A stretch of 64,000 nt of DNA from Synoicihabitans lomoniglobus (GTDB taxonomy: Bacteria; Verrucomicrobiota; Verrucomicrobiia; Opitutales; Opitutaceae), in assembly GCF_029023725.1 (NCBI RefSeq), contig NZ_CP119075.1:2847501-2911500 (forward strand). The letters are read 5' to 3'. Of this stretch, positions 9,718-18,695 are shown piece by piece; position 1 is the stretch's first letter; each line of letters begins with the position of its first letter. The notes below the pieces were generated by a model that saw only the letters and a list, made by a program, of their open reading frames with translations, did no database searches and was not told where the DNA came from. Both the position numbers and the translations under genes were made by a program.

Positions 9718-10416
9718 ATGCCCACGCTCTCGATCGTCATCCCCTGCTACAACGAGCACGACACCGTCGCCACCCTCATCGAGGCAGTGCTGGCTTCTCC
9801 CATCCCCGTCGAAAAGGAAATCATCATCGTCAATGATTGCTCGACCGACGGCACCGACCGGGTGCTCGACGAACAAATCGCCAGCAAAGTCGCCCGGATC
9901 ATTCACCAACCGGTCAATCAAGGCAAAGGTGCGGCCTTGCGCACGGGATTTGCAGCCGCCACCGGTGACTTCATTCTCATTCAGGACGCCGATCTCGAAT
10001 ACGACCCCAAGGAATACCCGCGACTGCTCACGCCCCTGCTCGAGGGCAAAGCCGACGTCGTTTTTGGCTCCCGCTTCATGGGCGGCGAACCGCATCGGGT
10101 GCTCTATTTCTGGCACTCGTTGGGCAACCAATTTCTCACCCTGCTCTCCAACATGTTCACCAACCTGAACCTCACCGACATGGAGTGCTGCTATAAACTG
10201 TTTCGGCGGGAAATCGTGGAGCAGTTTGAGATCGAAGAAAACCGCTTCGGGGTCGAACCAGAGATCACCGCCAAGATATGCCGACTGCATTGTCGCATCT
10301 ACGAAGTGGGCGTCAGCTATGCCGGACGCACCTACGCGGAAGGCAAAAAAATCGGCTGGCGGGACGGCGTGCGCGCGATCTACGCGATTTTGAAATACAA
10401 CGTGTGGCATCGCTGA
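9718..10416 (+). CDS. GT2 glycosyltransferase, dolichol-phosphate mannosyltransferase-like
   Basis: This is a compact 232-residue GT-A enzyme without membrane segments. It has [17 protein letters not shown] at the N-terminus, [13 protein letters not shown], the DADLEYDP metal-binding block, and the C-terminal block [19 protein letters not shown], typical of bacterial DPM1-like proteins. Such enzymes transfer mannose or glucose to undecaprenyl phosphate or related acceptors. It lies divergent to the GT-C-like gene (115-base gap) and 4 bases before a GT4 gene, which suggests a small operon with that gene. Confidence 0.88.
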   Translation: MPTLSIVIPCYNEHDTVATLIEAVLASPIPVEKEIIIVNDCSTDGTDRVLDEQIASKVARIIHQPVNQGKGAALRTGFAAATGDFILIQDADLEYDPKEYPRLLTPLLEGKADVVFGSRFMGGEPHRVLYFWHSLGNQFLTLLSNMFTNLNLTDMECCYKLFRREIVEQFEIEENRFGVEPEITAKICRLHCRIYEVGVSYAGRTYAEGKKIGWRDGVRAIYAILKYNVWHR

Positions 10417-10420
10417 ACGC

Positions 10421-11617
10421 ATGTTGCTCTACGACCTGTCCCACACTTCCCACTCCCCCGCCCGCACTGGCGTGCAACGGGTCGCGTTGGAGTTGCGGCG
10501 AAACCTCCGCATCCAGACGGAGGTCACGGAGATCACGCATGACCCATGGATGCAGTGCTGGCGCCCACTGGAGGCGTGGGAGCAACACGCGCTCGATCAC
10601 CCTCCGCGCTCCGTCAAACGACGCAGCGCGCGCTGGCCGTTGGGGGCGCAACTCCGTGGCTGGTGGAGACGACGCACCCGGACCGATACCACGCGCACCG
10701 TCCTGCCATCGGAAATCAGCGCAATCCTGTGTCCCGAAATCTTTACCGCCCGCACGGGCTCCTGCCTCCCGGAACTTTTTGCTGCGACCGACGCCCCTCG
10801 TGTTGCTTTGTTTCACGACGCGATCTCCTTGCGGCTGCCCGATCTCACTCCCCGAGGAAATGTGGGGCGATTTCCCGGCTACTTGCAGGAACTCATGCAA
10901 TTCGACGGCATCGCCGCGATCTCCGAGGATTCCCGTCAATCCCTTCTCGACTACTGGAAGTGGGCCGACTGGGGCCATGGGCCCGAAGTCGTGGCCCTGC
11001 CCCTGGCCTGCGATCACCTCACCATGAACCGGCCCGAGATCCCCATCCCGGCCGGAACACGCCCCCACATTTTGAGCGTCGGTTCGCTGGAAGGCCGCAA
11101 GAACCACCTCACTTTGTTGACGGCGTGTGAACAGCTCTGGGATTGCGGGATCGACTTTGAATTGTCCATCTTTGGCGGACTACAGCGCGAAACCGGCACC
11201 CGCGCCCTGACCAAGATCCGTGAGCTGCAAAACGCGGGCAGGCCCCTGCACTATTCCGGGTGGCTGCCGGACGCCGAGCTCCGGGCCGCTTACCACCGCT
11301 GCGCCTTCACGGTTTACCCCTCCATCATGGAAGGATTCGGGCTGCCGATCTGGGAGAGTTTGCTCCACGGCAAGGCCTGTGTCTGTGCCGATCACGGTGC
11401 GGTTGCAGAGTCCGCCCGCGGCGGTGGTTGCCTGATGACCGATACCGCAAATGCCGAAGCTCTCGCGGATGCCATGCAGAGCCTGCTGACCGATTCCGTG
11501 CGATTAAACTCCCTGACCGCTGAGGCTCGTCATCGCCAACCTCCTCGCTGGGAAGACTATACCAGACAGCTACTCGAGTGGATCACCACCCTGCCTCGCC
11601 ACTCGAAAGCTGGTTGA
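10421..11617 (+). CDS. GT4 family glycosyltransferase
   Basis: The 398-residue GT-B protein begins MLLYDLSHTSHSPARTGVQRV, a start shared by GT4 enzymes of O-antigen and exopolysaccharide clusters. It carries HILSVGSLEGRKNH (start of the nucleotide-binding half) and FTVYPSIMEGFGLPIWES with the E-x7-E motif. It starts 4 bases after the preceding GT2 gene, so translational coupling is likely. Its sequence resembles the gene ending at 12871 on the other strand (shared blocks FHDAI/FPDAI, LLDYWKWA/LTSYWQWA and GLP.WE/GLPVLE), so the two look like diverged paralogues. Sugar donor and acceptor are unknown. Confidence 0.88.
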   Translation: MLLYDLSHTSHSPARTGVQRVALELRRNLRIQTEVTEITHDPWMQCWRPLEAWEQHALDHPPRSVKRRSARWPLGAQLRGWWRRRTRTDTTRTVLPSEISAILCPEIFTARTGSCLPELFAATDAPRVALFHDAISLRLPDLTPRGNVGRFPGYLQELMQFDGIAAISEDSRQSLLDYWKWADWGHGPEVVALPLACDHLTMNRPEIPIPAGTRPHILSVGSLEGRKNHLTLLTACEQLWDCGIDFELSIFGGLQRETGTRALTKIRELQNAGRPLHYSGWLPDAELRAAYHRCAFTVYPSIMEGFGLPIWESLLHGKACVCADHGAVAESARGGGCLMTDTANAEALADAMQSLLTDSVRLNSLTAEARHRQPPRWEDYTRQLLEWITTLPRHSKAG

Positions 11618-11667
11618 ATTTGGCCTTTTCCCGGCGGCATTCCGCCCGTTAGTTTCAATCCCTACGC

Positions 11668-12864
11668 ATGGCCCTTACCTTCTTTAAGCGCAGCCCCAAG
11701 GCTATCATTCAACGAGCTCGCGACGACTACGCGACCAAGATGCGCCTCAAATATGCGCCGTATTACCTCCCCATGGAGAAACAATGCGGCACAGAAATCA
11801 AACTGGACGGACGCGATATGATCATGCTTTCGAGCAATGATTATCTGGGTTTGTCGTTTCATCCCAAGGTCATCGAGGCCGGACAAAAAGCGATGGAGCT
11901 CTGGGGCACCAGCCCCACCGGTGCCCGCTCGTCCAATGGCTCCCGCGCCTACCACACCCAGTTGGAAGCCAAACTGGCGGAATTTCTGGGTCGCGAGGCC
12001 TGTCATATCCACGCCGCCGGTTACCTGTCCTGCCTGACAAGTGTCGCCGCCTTCGCCCAAAAGGGAGATTTCATCCTCGCGGACAAAAACATCCACTCGT
12101 GTCTCTGGGACGGCGTGCGTCTCTCCATGGCCACCGTGGAACGCTTTTCGCACAACAATCCGGAGGACCTCCGCGAGGTCGCCTCCACCATTGAATCCCG
12201 CCGCGCCAAGATGCTCGTCATCGAGGGCGTCTATTCCATGGAAGGGCACATCGCCAAGATGCCTGAGATCATTGGCATTGGTGAAGAATACGGCTGCTTC
12301 AGCGTCGTCGACGACGCTCATGGTTTCGGTGTGCTCGGTCGGCAGGGTCGCGGCACGGTTGATCACTTCGGCCTCAATGATCAGGTCGATATCATTTGCG
12401 GCAGCATGTCCAAATCGCTGGCCAGCACCGGCGGTTTCATCGCCGCCTCCCATGACGTGATCGAGTATCTGCGCACCAACTCCAAGCAGACGATTTTCAG
12501 CGCCGCCGTTCCGCCTTCGCAAGCGGCCGTCGCCTCCGCCGCTCTCGATGTGATGCAAAACGAGCCCGAGCACCACGAGCGACTGTGGCGCAATACCAAG
12601 CGTTATACCGACATTCTGAAAAACCTCGGTCTCGACACGTGGGGCAGTGAAACTCCGGCCGTGCCGATCGTGCTGGGCTCGCGCGAGTCGGTGTATCGCT
12701 TCTGGAAGGCGCTGTTGGAAAAGGGTGTCTTCACGGTAATGTCGATCGCTCCGGCGGTTCCTCCCGGCAAGGATTTGATCCGCACCGCGATCTCGGCGCT
12801 GCACACCGACGAACAGATTGACCGCATAGGCGACGCGATGGCTTACGCCGTCAAAAAACTCTGA
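11668..12864 (+). CDS. PLP-dependent acyl-amino-acid condensing enzyme (serine palmitoyltransferase/AONS family)
   Basis: The 398-residue enzyme belongs to the alpha-oxoamine synthase family, which condenses an acyl thioester with an amino acid and releases CO2. It shows SSNDYLGLSFHP near residue 55, TGARSSNGSRAYHTQLE (84-100), His143 in the DKNIHSCLWDG block (PLP stacking), EGVYSMEGHIA (186-196), VDDAHGFG with the pyridine-binding Asp, and the Schiff-base lysine Lys249 in GSMSKSLASTGG. Family members make ketosphinganine, capnine precursors, 8-amino-7-oxononanoate or 2-amino-3-ketobutyrate. No other biotin gene is nearby. A convergent operon of acyl-chain enzymes and a lipid glycosyltransferase-like gene starts 7 bases beyond its end, so a sphingolipid- or sulfonolipid-type base is the better guess. 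The amino-acid substrate is not determined. Confidence 0.85.
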   Translation: MALTFFKRSPKAIIQRARDDYATKMRLKYAPYYLPMEKQCGTEIKLDGRDMIMLSSNDYLGLSFHPKVIEAGQKAMELWGTSPTGARSSNGSRAYHTQLEAKLAEFLGREACHIHAAGYLSCLTSVAAFAQKGDFILADKNIHSCLWDGVRLSMATVERFSHNNPEDLREVASTIESRRAKMLVIEGVYSMEGHIAKMPEIIGIGEEYGCFSVVDDAHGFGVLGRQGRGTVDHFGLNDQVDIICGSMSKSLASTGGFIAASHDVIEYLRTNSKQTIFSAAVPPSQAAVASAALDVMQNEPEHHERLWRNTKRYTDILKNLGLDTWGSETPAVPIVLGSRESVYRFWKALLEKGVFTVMSIAPAVPPGKDLIRTAISALHTDEQIDRIGDAMAYAVKKL

Positions 12865-12870
12865 CCGCGC

Positions 12871-13887
12871 CTAAGCGCGCAGCGTCCGCACAATTTGAGC
12901 GGCGCTTTCCTTCCAGGTGGGAAGCGGTCGCGCCGCCGCCACATCAGCCAACCGGCGCCACTGACCATCGTCGGTGAGCAGCCGTTGCAGGCCTTCGGTC
13001 CATGCTTCGAGATCGTTGGTCGGCAGTGGCACACAACCCCCTGCTTCCGTGTTTTCACGCAATACCGGCAGGTCCGAACACACACACGGGAGCCCGCGCC
13101 ACAGCGCTTCAAGCACGGGCAGGCCGCACCCTTCCGCGATGGTGGGAAACACCACGGCCCGGGTCCGGGCCAACAGCCGGGCCAATACCTCGTCGGTGGC
13201 CGCCTCGTGAAAGTGGAATCCCGGACGCCGTTTCGTGATTTGCCGCATTTCCGCCGCGATCGGACGACCGAAATGAGGATTAACCCGGCCGACGATATGT
13301 AATTCGAAATCGCCGCCGCGCGCCCACATTTCCTCCGCGACCCGCAGCAAAAACGACTGGTTTTTCCGCGGCTCCACGATTCCCACACAGAGCAAGACCG
13401 GCGGCGGCACATCGTCCCGGCGGGGATGTCGCTTCGACCCATCGAAATCCGCCCCCAGTGGCAACGTGCTCACTGCCGCGCGGGCAGTCGTTCCCGCCCA
13501 TTGCCAATACGACGTGAGGTCGTGTTTCACCGCATCGGAAATCGCGAAAACATGATCGAATTTCGCCAGCGCCATCATGTATCCCGGATGCCGGACGACC
13601 GAATGCGGCCACGTGATTTTGGGATGTTGCAGCGGTATCGCATCGGGGAACAACGCTGCCAACCGACAGGGCGGTCTTTCCAAAAAATCTCCGAACCCCG
13701 GCCGCTGAGCGACGTCGAAAGTTTCCGTGGTCAGATACCAGTCGTCGGGCTGCCACGGTGGATTGCTTTCGCCCCAGCGCACCAGCGTGACCGCGTCGCC
13801 CAATTCTTCGCTCAACCGTCGATTCACCCGCATGAGCCCCGACGCCTGCTTGGCTTTCGCCGACTTCGTAACGTCGAAATAGATCAT
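12871..13887 (-). CDS. GT4 family glycosyltransferase
   Basis: This 338-residue GT-B protein begins MIYFDVTKSAKAKQASG. It has LLCVGIVEPRKNQSF at the start of the C-terminal half and VVFPTIAEGCGLPVLEAL with the E-x7-E sugar-nucleotide motif. The start at 13887 is fixed by a 4-base ATGA overlap with the stop of the upstream gene, a sign of translational coupling. A longer reading from 13962 would run far into that gene. It is the last gene of the minus-strand lipid/glycan operon that begins at 19667 and a likely paralogue of the plus-strand GT4 at 10421. It may add a sugar to the operon's lipid or to a polysaccharide. Confidence 0.86.
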   Translation of the reverse strand: MIYFDVTKSAKAKQASGLMRVNRRLSEELGDAVTLVRWGESNPPWQPDDWYLTTETFDVAQRPGFGDFLERPPCRLAALFPDAIPLQHPKITWPHSVVRHPGYMMALAKFDHVFAISDAVKHDLTSYWQWAGTTARAAVSTLPLGADFDGSKRHPRRDDVPPPVLLCVGIVEPRKNQSFLLRVAEEMWARGGDFELHIVGRVNPHFGRPIAAEMRQITKRRPGFHFHEAATDEVLARLLARTRAVVFPTIAEGCGLPVLEALWRGLPCVCSDLPVLRENTEAGGCVPLPTNDLEAWTEGLQRLLTDDGQWRRLADVAAARPLPTWKESAAQIVRTLRA

Positions 13888-15131
13888 GATTTCAGGGCGT
13901 TGAGGAAATGTTCGTGCAGTCTCGCGGCATTGCGATGCGCGTCGAAATTTTCTTCCGTCCACCTGCGGGCGGCATCTCGCAAGGTTTCAACCTGCGTATC
14001 ATCCGTGGCGAGTCGTCGCATCGCCTCCACCCACCGATCGGGTTGACCCTCCGGCAGCACCAAGCCACTCACGTCGTGGCTGACGGCTTCAACCGTCGCT
14101 GCATTGGGCGAGGTCAACACCACCACGCCCGCCGCCATCGCCTCGGGAATCACGTTCGGCAAACCATCGCGGTCTCCGCTGGCCGCGATCACTCCCGTGT
14201 GCAGTAGCGCATCCGCCCAGGTCAAATTCTCCCACACCTCCGCTTGAGCCAAATGGCCGGTGAGCCGCACTCGATCGCCCAATTTGAATTCCCTGATCAG
14301 CGTTTCGATGCGCGCACGCTCCGGGCCCTCCCCGATGATCCGAGCCGAAAATGCGATGCTGGCGTCGCGCATCGCCGCGTAGATTTTCATCTGATGGTCG
14401 AGGCCTTTTTTAGCCACCAATCGTGCAATGCAGACCAGGCGCAATTCGGAGCGGTCGGCTCGCAGGGACTTGAACTCGGGGAAATGGGCCAACCCGCGCC
14501 GCACCACGTGCACCCGTTGCGGATCATGACCGCGCGCCACCAGTGACGCGCGCCCCATCTCTGTCGACGTGTGAATGAAACGGGCTTCCGTGAGTTTTTC
14601 ATCCAACCACCAATCCCCGCCGTGTTCGTAGATATCGTAAGCGTGCGCCGCCGCCGTAAACGCCTGACCATTGAGACGGCGTAATATCCATGCCGCCGTG
14701 CAGGGGGCCCCGCCCCAGGCGCCATGCACGAGATCCGGCGGGTCGCGGCGAAACTCGCGATAGAACACCCCGGCAAACCCCGCCCCCAGCATGTTCTCCC
14801 AGAAATTCAGCCAGCTCGGCGCCCGCCGCGCCCAGAGCCCGCGCCACAGGACACCAAAAACATCCCACCGCGTCGCCGCCACCCATGGAATGATCCAAAT
14901 CAATTCCAGCAGGCGCCACATGGAGAACTTGCGCACCGCGATGCCTGCAAAGTCGCCGCCGCCGCCAAAAAGTGAATACACCCGCAGGTTCAGTCCCTGC
15001 TCCTTCATCGCGATCACTTCGCGCTGAAGAAACGTCTCCGTGGCTTGGGGAAACGTCGTGAAGAGGTAGGCAATGGTTATCGGACGAGGCGGCACCGTCG
15101 CGACGTTGCTAGGTCTGCCCGGCACCGCCAA
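13884..15131 (-). CDS. GT4 family glycosyltransferase
   Basis: The 415-residue protein has an N-terminal block ITIAYLFTTFPQATETFLQRE, common in GT4 enzymes of exopolysaccharide export clusters (AmsK/WcaL-like). It continues with a membrane-associating hydrophobic stretch LLELIWIIPWV near 95, and RLVCIARLVAKKGLDHQ. The C-terminal block GLPNVIPEAMAAGVVVLTS holds the donor-binding glutamate. It lies 14 bases downstream of the MGDG-synthase-like gene and overlaps the next gene by 4 bases. It therefore belongs to the same transcript and probably extends the same glycolipid or glycan. Donor sugar unknown. Confidence 0.87.
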   Translation of the reverse strand: MAVPGRPSNVATVPPRPITIAYLFTTFPQATETFLQREVIAMKEQGLNLRVYSLFGGGGDFAGIAVRKFSMWRLLELIWIIPWVAATRWDVFGVLWRGLWARRAPSWLNFWENMLGAGFAGVFYREFRRDPPDLVHGAWGGAPCTAAWILRRLNGQAFTAAAHAYDIYEHGGDWWLDEKLTEARFIHTSTEMGRASLVARGHDPQRVHVVRRGLAHFPEFKSLRADRSELRLVCIARLVAKKGLDHQMKIYAAMRDASIAFSARIIGEGPERARIETLIREFKLGDRVRLTGHLAQAEVWENLTWADALLHTGVIAASGDRDGLPNVIPEAMAAGVVVLTSPNAATVEAVSHDVSGLVLPEGQPDRWVEAMRRLATDDTQVETLRDAARRWTEENFDAHRNAARLHEHFLNALKS

Positions 15132-15145
15132 GCGATTTAAAGCGG

Positions 15146-16405
15146 CTAAATGGCCGCACCATTGCCACTGGCGAGGTCGACGGGAGGTTCACCGTTGTCA
15201 CCATTGCGACGGGGAAACGGATACCGTTTCACCGTGAACCCCGATGCTTCCTCGGCCAACCCGACCAAGTCCGAAATCAACTCCGTCTGATCATCCGGGT
15301 AACGCATGTCCAAAAAGTCGTCCCGATAATGCTGATACGCTTCGGGAACCTCCATCCATTCATCAATCAAACGGGCGAAATCGTCGGCATCCTCGATCTT
15401 TTGCGACCGCGCCCCATTGCGGAAAAATTTCCAGGTCAACCGCTCCTGCGGCATGATGCCCTGAAAAGCATTGAACACGATCGGGCAGCCGAAATGAAGC
15501 GCCTTGGCACAACTGGTCGTGCCCCCGCGCGTCACGATCACATCGCTGACCTGCATCAGCTCATGCACCACGTCCGAAAATCCATCCAGATAGAGCGGCA
15601 GTTTGGGATGGTTGGAACGCCAGTGCACCAGCTCATTGTAGATCTCCTTGTTGCGGCCGCAGACCGCGATCACCTGCACTCGCCGGTGGTGCTTTTTGAG
15701 CGCCTCCAACAGCACCATGTGATTGTTGGCTCCGTTGGTGCCCGTCGCCAGAAAGATGGTGAAGCGATTGGCTTTGAGCCCCAATTGCTTGCGCAGGTAG
15801 GTCGACCGTTTCTCGGCCGGAATCACATCCATGACCGCTTTCGGACGCATCAGGTGTCCCCGCACGCTGGTCTTCTCCACCGGGATGCCGTGCTTCACCG
15901 CGAAATCACGAGCCGTGGCGGTGCGCGATACGTAGAGATCCACCGAGGGCTCGATCCAATTACGACTGTAACCCCACCCGCCGGAGAACTCCCCGCAATA
16001 GGTGGCGCAGCGCACATTCTCGCGACCCAAACGTTCGCGGGCGTATTGGAAATACCCGCGGTTCAAACAGTCGTGCACACTTAACACCAAGTGAGGCTGA
16101 TACTCGTCGAGCACCTCGCGGTAGTAACCCCGACCAATGCTCACCCCCGATCGGTTCAGGTAACTCAGCGCCTCCACCGCCGTATAGAAAAACGTGTGGA
16201 GAAACGGCATGTGCACCTGAATCCAATTGTAGAGATTGACCCCGGAACGGCTCACCACCGAGGACTTTTCGAGCATCTGTTCGATGCGCACGTCCACCCC
16301 ATGGCGATAGAGTTCAAAGCACCACTCCGCGAAAGCTTGCGCCCGAGCGTCGTGACCGCCGCCCGTGCTGGAAGTGAGGACCAGTATACGAAGTTTATTT
16401 TCCAC
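15146..16405 (-). CDS. MGDG-synthase-like lipid glycosyltransferase (GT28 type)
   Basis: The 419-residue protein starts ILVLTSSTGGGHDARAQA near its N-terminus, the hallmark of monogalactosyldiacylglycerol synthase and processive diacylglycerol glucosyltransferases. Its C-terminal half has FLATGTNGANNH and the donor-binding block VSDVIVTRGGTTSCAKAL. These are membrane-surface enzymes that put a hexose from a UDP-sugar on a lipid hydroxyl. It begins with GTG at 16405, directly against the stop of the SDR gene (no gap), inside an operon of acyl-chain enzymes. The expected acceptor is therefore the operon's own lipid product rather than, or in addition to, diacylglycerol. The C-terminal 30 residues are basic, then Gly/Asn-rich. 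Acceptor choice is an inference. Confidence 0.83.
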   Translation of the reverse strand: MENKLRILVLTSSTGGGHDARAQAFAEWCFELYRHGVDVRIEQMLEKSSVVSRSGVNLYNWIQVHMPFLHTFFYTAVEALSYLNRSGVSIGRGYYREVLDEYQPHLVLSVHDCLNRGYFQYARERLGRENVRCATYCGEFSGGWGYSRNWIEPSVDLYVSRTATARDFAVKHGIPVEKTSVRGHLMRPKAVMDVIPAEKRSTYLRKQLGLKANRFTIFLATGTNGANNHMVLLEALKKHHRRVQVIAVCGRNKEIYNELVHWRSNHPKLPLYLDGFSDVVHELMQVSDVIVTRGGTTSCAKALHFGCPIVFNAFQGIMPQERLTWKFFRNGARSQKIEDADDFARLIDEWMEVPEAYQHYRDDFLDMRYPDDQTELISDLVGLAEEASGFTVKRYPFPRRNGDNGEPPVDLASGNGAAI

Positions 16406-17251
16406 TTAGGAGCTGAGTCCGAAATAACGCCAACGCACGGCGCGGGCCCACGCCAAAGGCACGAGACGTTCAAACAGTGGTGCCAGCGTGACCTGAAACC
16501 AATTTCCGGAACGCACGACTCCCCCGCGTCCGCGATGGATCGCCCGCCACAAATCGTCGGCGGCGCGTTCGGCCCCCGGCGCCGACGCCAAATGGCGTTC
16601 CAACGCGCGCCAAGCGGAGAGCTGACGCGGACTGGAACGCCCGGAAGGTTCGAGCAAGGGTGAGGATGGCATGGCTTGGTTGAAACCGGTGCGAAAATCA
16701 CCCGGTCGGAAATCGATGACCGTGACTTCACTCCCCGCCGTTTCAATTAGCAAACTTTCGCTCAAAGCGCTCAGTCCCGCCTTGGCGACATTGTAGGCCG
16801 TCATATACGGCAATGGAAACTCCGTCGCCATGGAGGCAACATTGACCAGGGTGCCCCGGCTTCGCCCGGTCATATCGGCCAACTGCTGGTGGACCAAACT
16901 CAGGTTGGTCATCAACATGGCGTCGAGCTGGCGTCGCCACACCTCGGGCGGTGTCTCCACGAAACCGCCGAACACACCATAACCGGCGTTGTTCACCACA
17001 AGGTCAAAGCCCGCCGGAGTCTCGGCGCGGGCTTGCCGATAGACCTCCACCGCCGCCTCCGCCTGCTGCAGATCCAGCACCACGGGATGAAACTGCGCGC
17101 GATCTTTAAACGTCTCCTGCAAGCGCGAGCGATCCCGGGCCGTGCCCCATACCACAAAACCTTCCCGCAACAGTTTCTCCGTGATGGCGCGGCCGAGTCC
17201 CGCCGAAGCACCGGTCACAAACGCGGCGGGAGCTGGCGGAGCGACCGTCAT
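16406..17251 (-). CDS. short-chain dehydrogenase/reductase, probable lipid ketoreductase
   Basis: The 281-residue SDR has the classic TGASAGLG cofactor motif at 13-20, NNAGYG, a catalytic serine in VNVASMA, and YNVAK with the catalytic Tyr and Lys. After the core, a C-terminal extension of hydrophobic and basic residues (WFQVTLAPLFERLVPLAW) could bind the membrane. Its start lies 3 bases from the stop of the ketoacyl synthase gene and its stop touches the start of the lipid glycosyltransferase gene. It may reduce either the 3-ketoacyl-ACP made by the operon or the 3-keto group of the amino-lipid base. The sequence does not separate these two. Confidence 0.85.
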   Translation of the reverse strand: MTVAPPAPAAFVTGASAGLGRAITEKLLREGFVVWGTARDRSRLQETFKDRAQFHPVVLDLQQAEAAVEVYRQARAETPAGFDLVVNNAGYGVFGGFVETPPEVWRRQLDAMLMTNLSLVHQQLADMTGRSRGTLVNVASMATEFPLPYMTAYNVAKAGLSALSESLLIETAGSEVTVIDFRPGDFRTGFNQAMPSSPLLEPSGRSSPRQLSAWRALERHLASAPGAERAADDLWRAIHRGRGGVVRSGNWFQVTLAPLFERLVPLAWARAVRWRYFGLSS

Positions 17252-17254
17252 GGC

Positions 17255-18526
17255 TTAGTTCGCCGACGGCACCGCCCGCAACACGAGGGCCACATTTGCG
17301 CCGCCAAAACCACTACTGTTGTTGATGACAATTTTCGGTCTCTCGTCGACCGTCTCCCGCAGAATATTGAGATCGGCCAAAGCCGGGTCCACCGCGGTGA
17401 TATGCGCCGAGCCGGGGGTGAAGCCTTCCCGCATGGCCACCGCACAGAAGCCCGTTTCCATCGCGCCCGCCAACGACAGGCCGTGTCCGGTCAAGGCCTT
17501 GGTTGAACTGATCCCCGGACGGGCTCCGGACGGGTTGAACACCGTGCGGATCGCCTTGCCTTCGGATATGTCACCGATGGGGGTCGAGGTGGCGTGGGCG
17601 TTGATGTAATCGACGCTGGTCGGGTCCGCCTTCGCGCACTTGAGCGCCCGCTCCAATGCCCGCGCGAGACCGGTGCCTTCGGGATGGGAAATCGCCACAT
17701 TGTGGCCGTCCGAAGCCTGGCCCCATCCCGCGACTTCACAGTAAGGCACAACGCCGCGACGTGCGACTTCCGCCTCACTCTCCAACACCAACACCGTCGC
17801 GCCTCCCGTGCCGACAAAACCATCCCGGCCGCGATCAAACGGCCGCGAGGCGGTGTTCGGATCCGGGTTGAGCGAAAGCGCCCGCATCCCGGCAAACGGT
17901 AAAATCGTCTCCACGTTGCCATCCTCCGCGCCGACCACAAACATCCGGTCCTGACGCCCCAGCATGATCTCATCATAAGCGTAACCGGCCGCGTGCGAGG
18001 AAGAGGCACAGGCCGAGGCAAAACCCGTGGAGGCGCCTTGGATCTTGAAATGGGCCACGAGATTAAACTGCACCGTGCCGGAAATCGATGCCACGATACC
18101 CAACGGCGAACACCGCATCACGCCCTGCTCGTGCATCTTGCGAACGTAGTGGGTGAGCAGATTGGGCGATCCCGCCGACGCGCCGAAAAGACCGGTGTTG
18201 GGGTTTGAAATATCCTCGGGCGCAAGTCCGGCGTCCTCGATCGCCTGCAACATCGCGCAATAGCTGTAAAGTCCGTGCGGGCCCATGCTGCGCAGGATCT
18301 CACGACGCACCCGGTAACGGCTCGGGTAAGTCCAGTCCTCCGGATCGAGGGACTCCGTGTCGAATCCCTTCACCGGGGCCGCGACTTTCACCGGGATCTT
18401 TTCGTCCGCAAACGGTGGATACTTCACCACGCCATGGCGCAAATGGCGCAAATTGTCGGCAACGCTCGGGGTGTCGTTGCCGATACTCGTAATGAAACCC
18501 AGTCCGGTTAGGAATACTTTCGACAT
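17255..18526 (-). CDS. beta-ketoacyl-ACP synthase, FabF-like
   Basis: The 423-residue thiolase-fold enzyme condenses malonyl-ACP with an acyl chain. The catalytic triad is intact: Cys173 in FASACASSSHAAG, His311 in NAHATSTPIGD, His348 in STKALTGHGLSLAG, with Lys343 nearby and the C-terminal NNSSGFGGANV loop. The sequence around the nucleophile (ACASS instead of the usual TACTSG) and a long insert near residues 60-90 set it apart from housekeeping FabF. It sits between an ACP-dehydratase fusion and an SDR, so a specialised acyl chain is likely, as in secondary lipid or aryl-polyene-type systems. A 169-base gap separates it from the upstream fusion gene. Confidence 0.9.
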   Translation of the reverse strand: MSKVFLTGLGFITSIGNDTPSVADNLRHLRHGVVKYPPFADEKIPVKVAAPVKGFDTESLDPEDWTYPSRYRVRREILRSMGPHGLYSYCAMLQAIEDAGLAPEDISNPNTGLFGASAGSPNLLTHYVRKMHEQGVMRCSPLGIVASISGTVQFNLVAHFKIQGASTGFASACASSSHAAGYAYDEIMLGRQDRMFVVGAEDGNVETILPFAGMRALSLNPDPNTASRPFDRGRDGFVGTGGATVLVLESEAEVARRGVVPYCEVAGWGQASDGHNVAISHPEGTGLARALERALKCAKADPTSVDYINAHATSTPIGDISEGKAIRTVFNPSGARPGISSTKALTGHGLSLAGAMETGFCAVAMREGFTPGSAHITAVDPALADLNILRETVDERPKIVINNSSGFGGANVALVLRAVPSAN

Positions 18527-18695
18527 GTTTTGGCGAGGGTGGGACTGGAAATCACCAGGAAGTCACAACCGGTAACCCGATTAACCCCAAGTTCATATCC
18601 AGCGGAATGACAGCTAAGCCCAACCGGGAAAGCGGGTCAACGCGAGGGAACGCGAATCTCGCTCCACTCGCAAATACGGGTCCGGGCAAGTGGGC

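Noticed and set aside
9602..9740. Longer start for the GT-C-like protein at 9740
   Set aside because: It would overlap the divergent GT2 gene and add a hydrophilic unrelated stretch; the start at 9602 places the first membrane helix normally.
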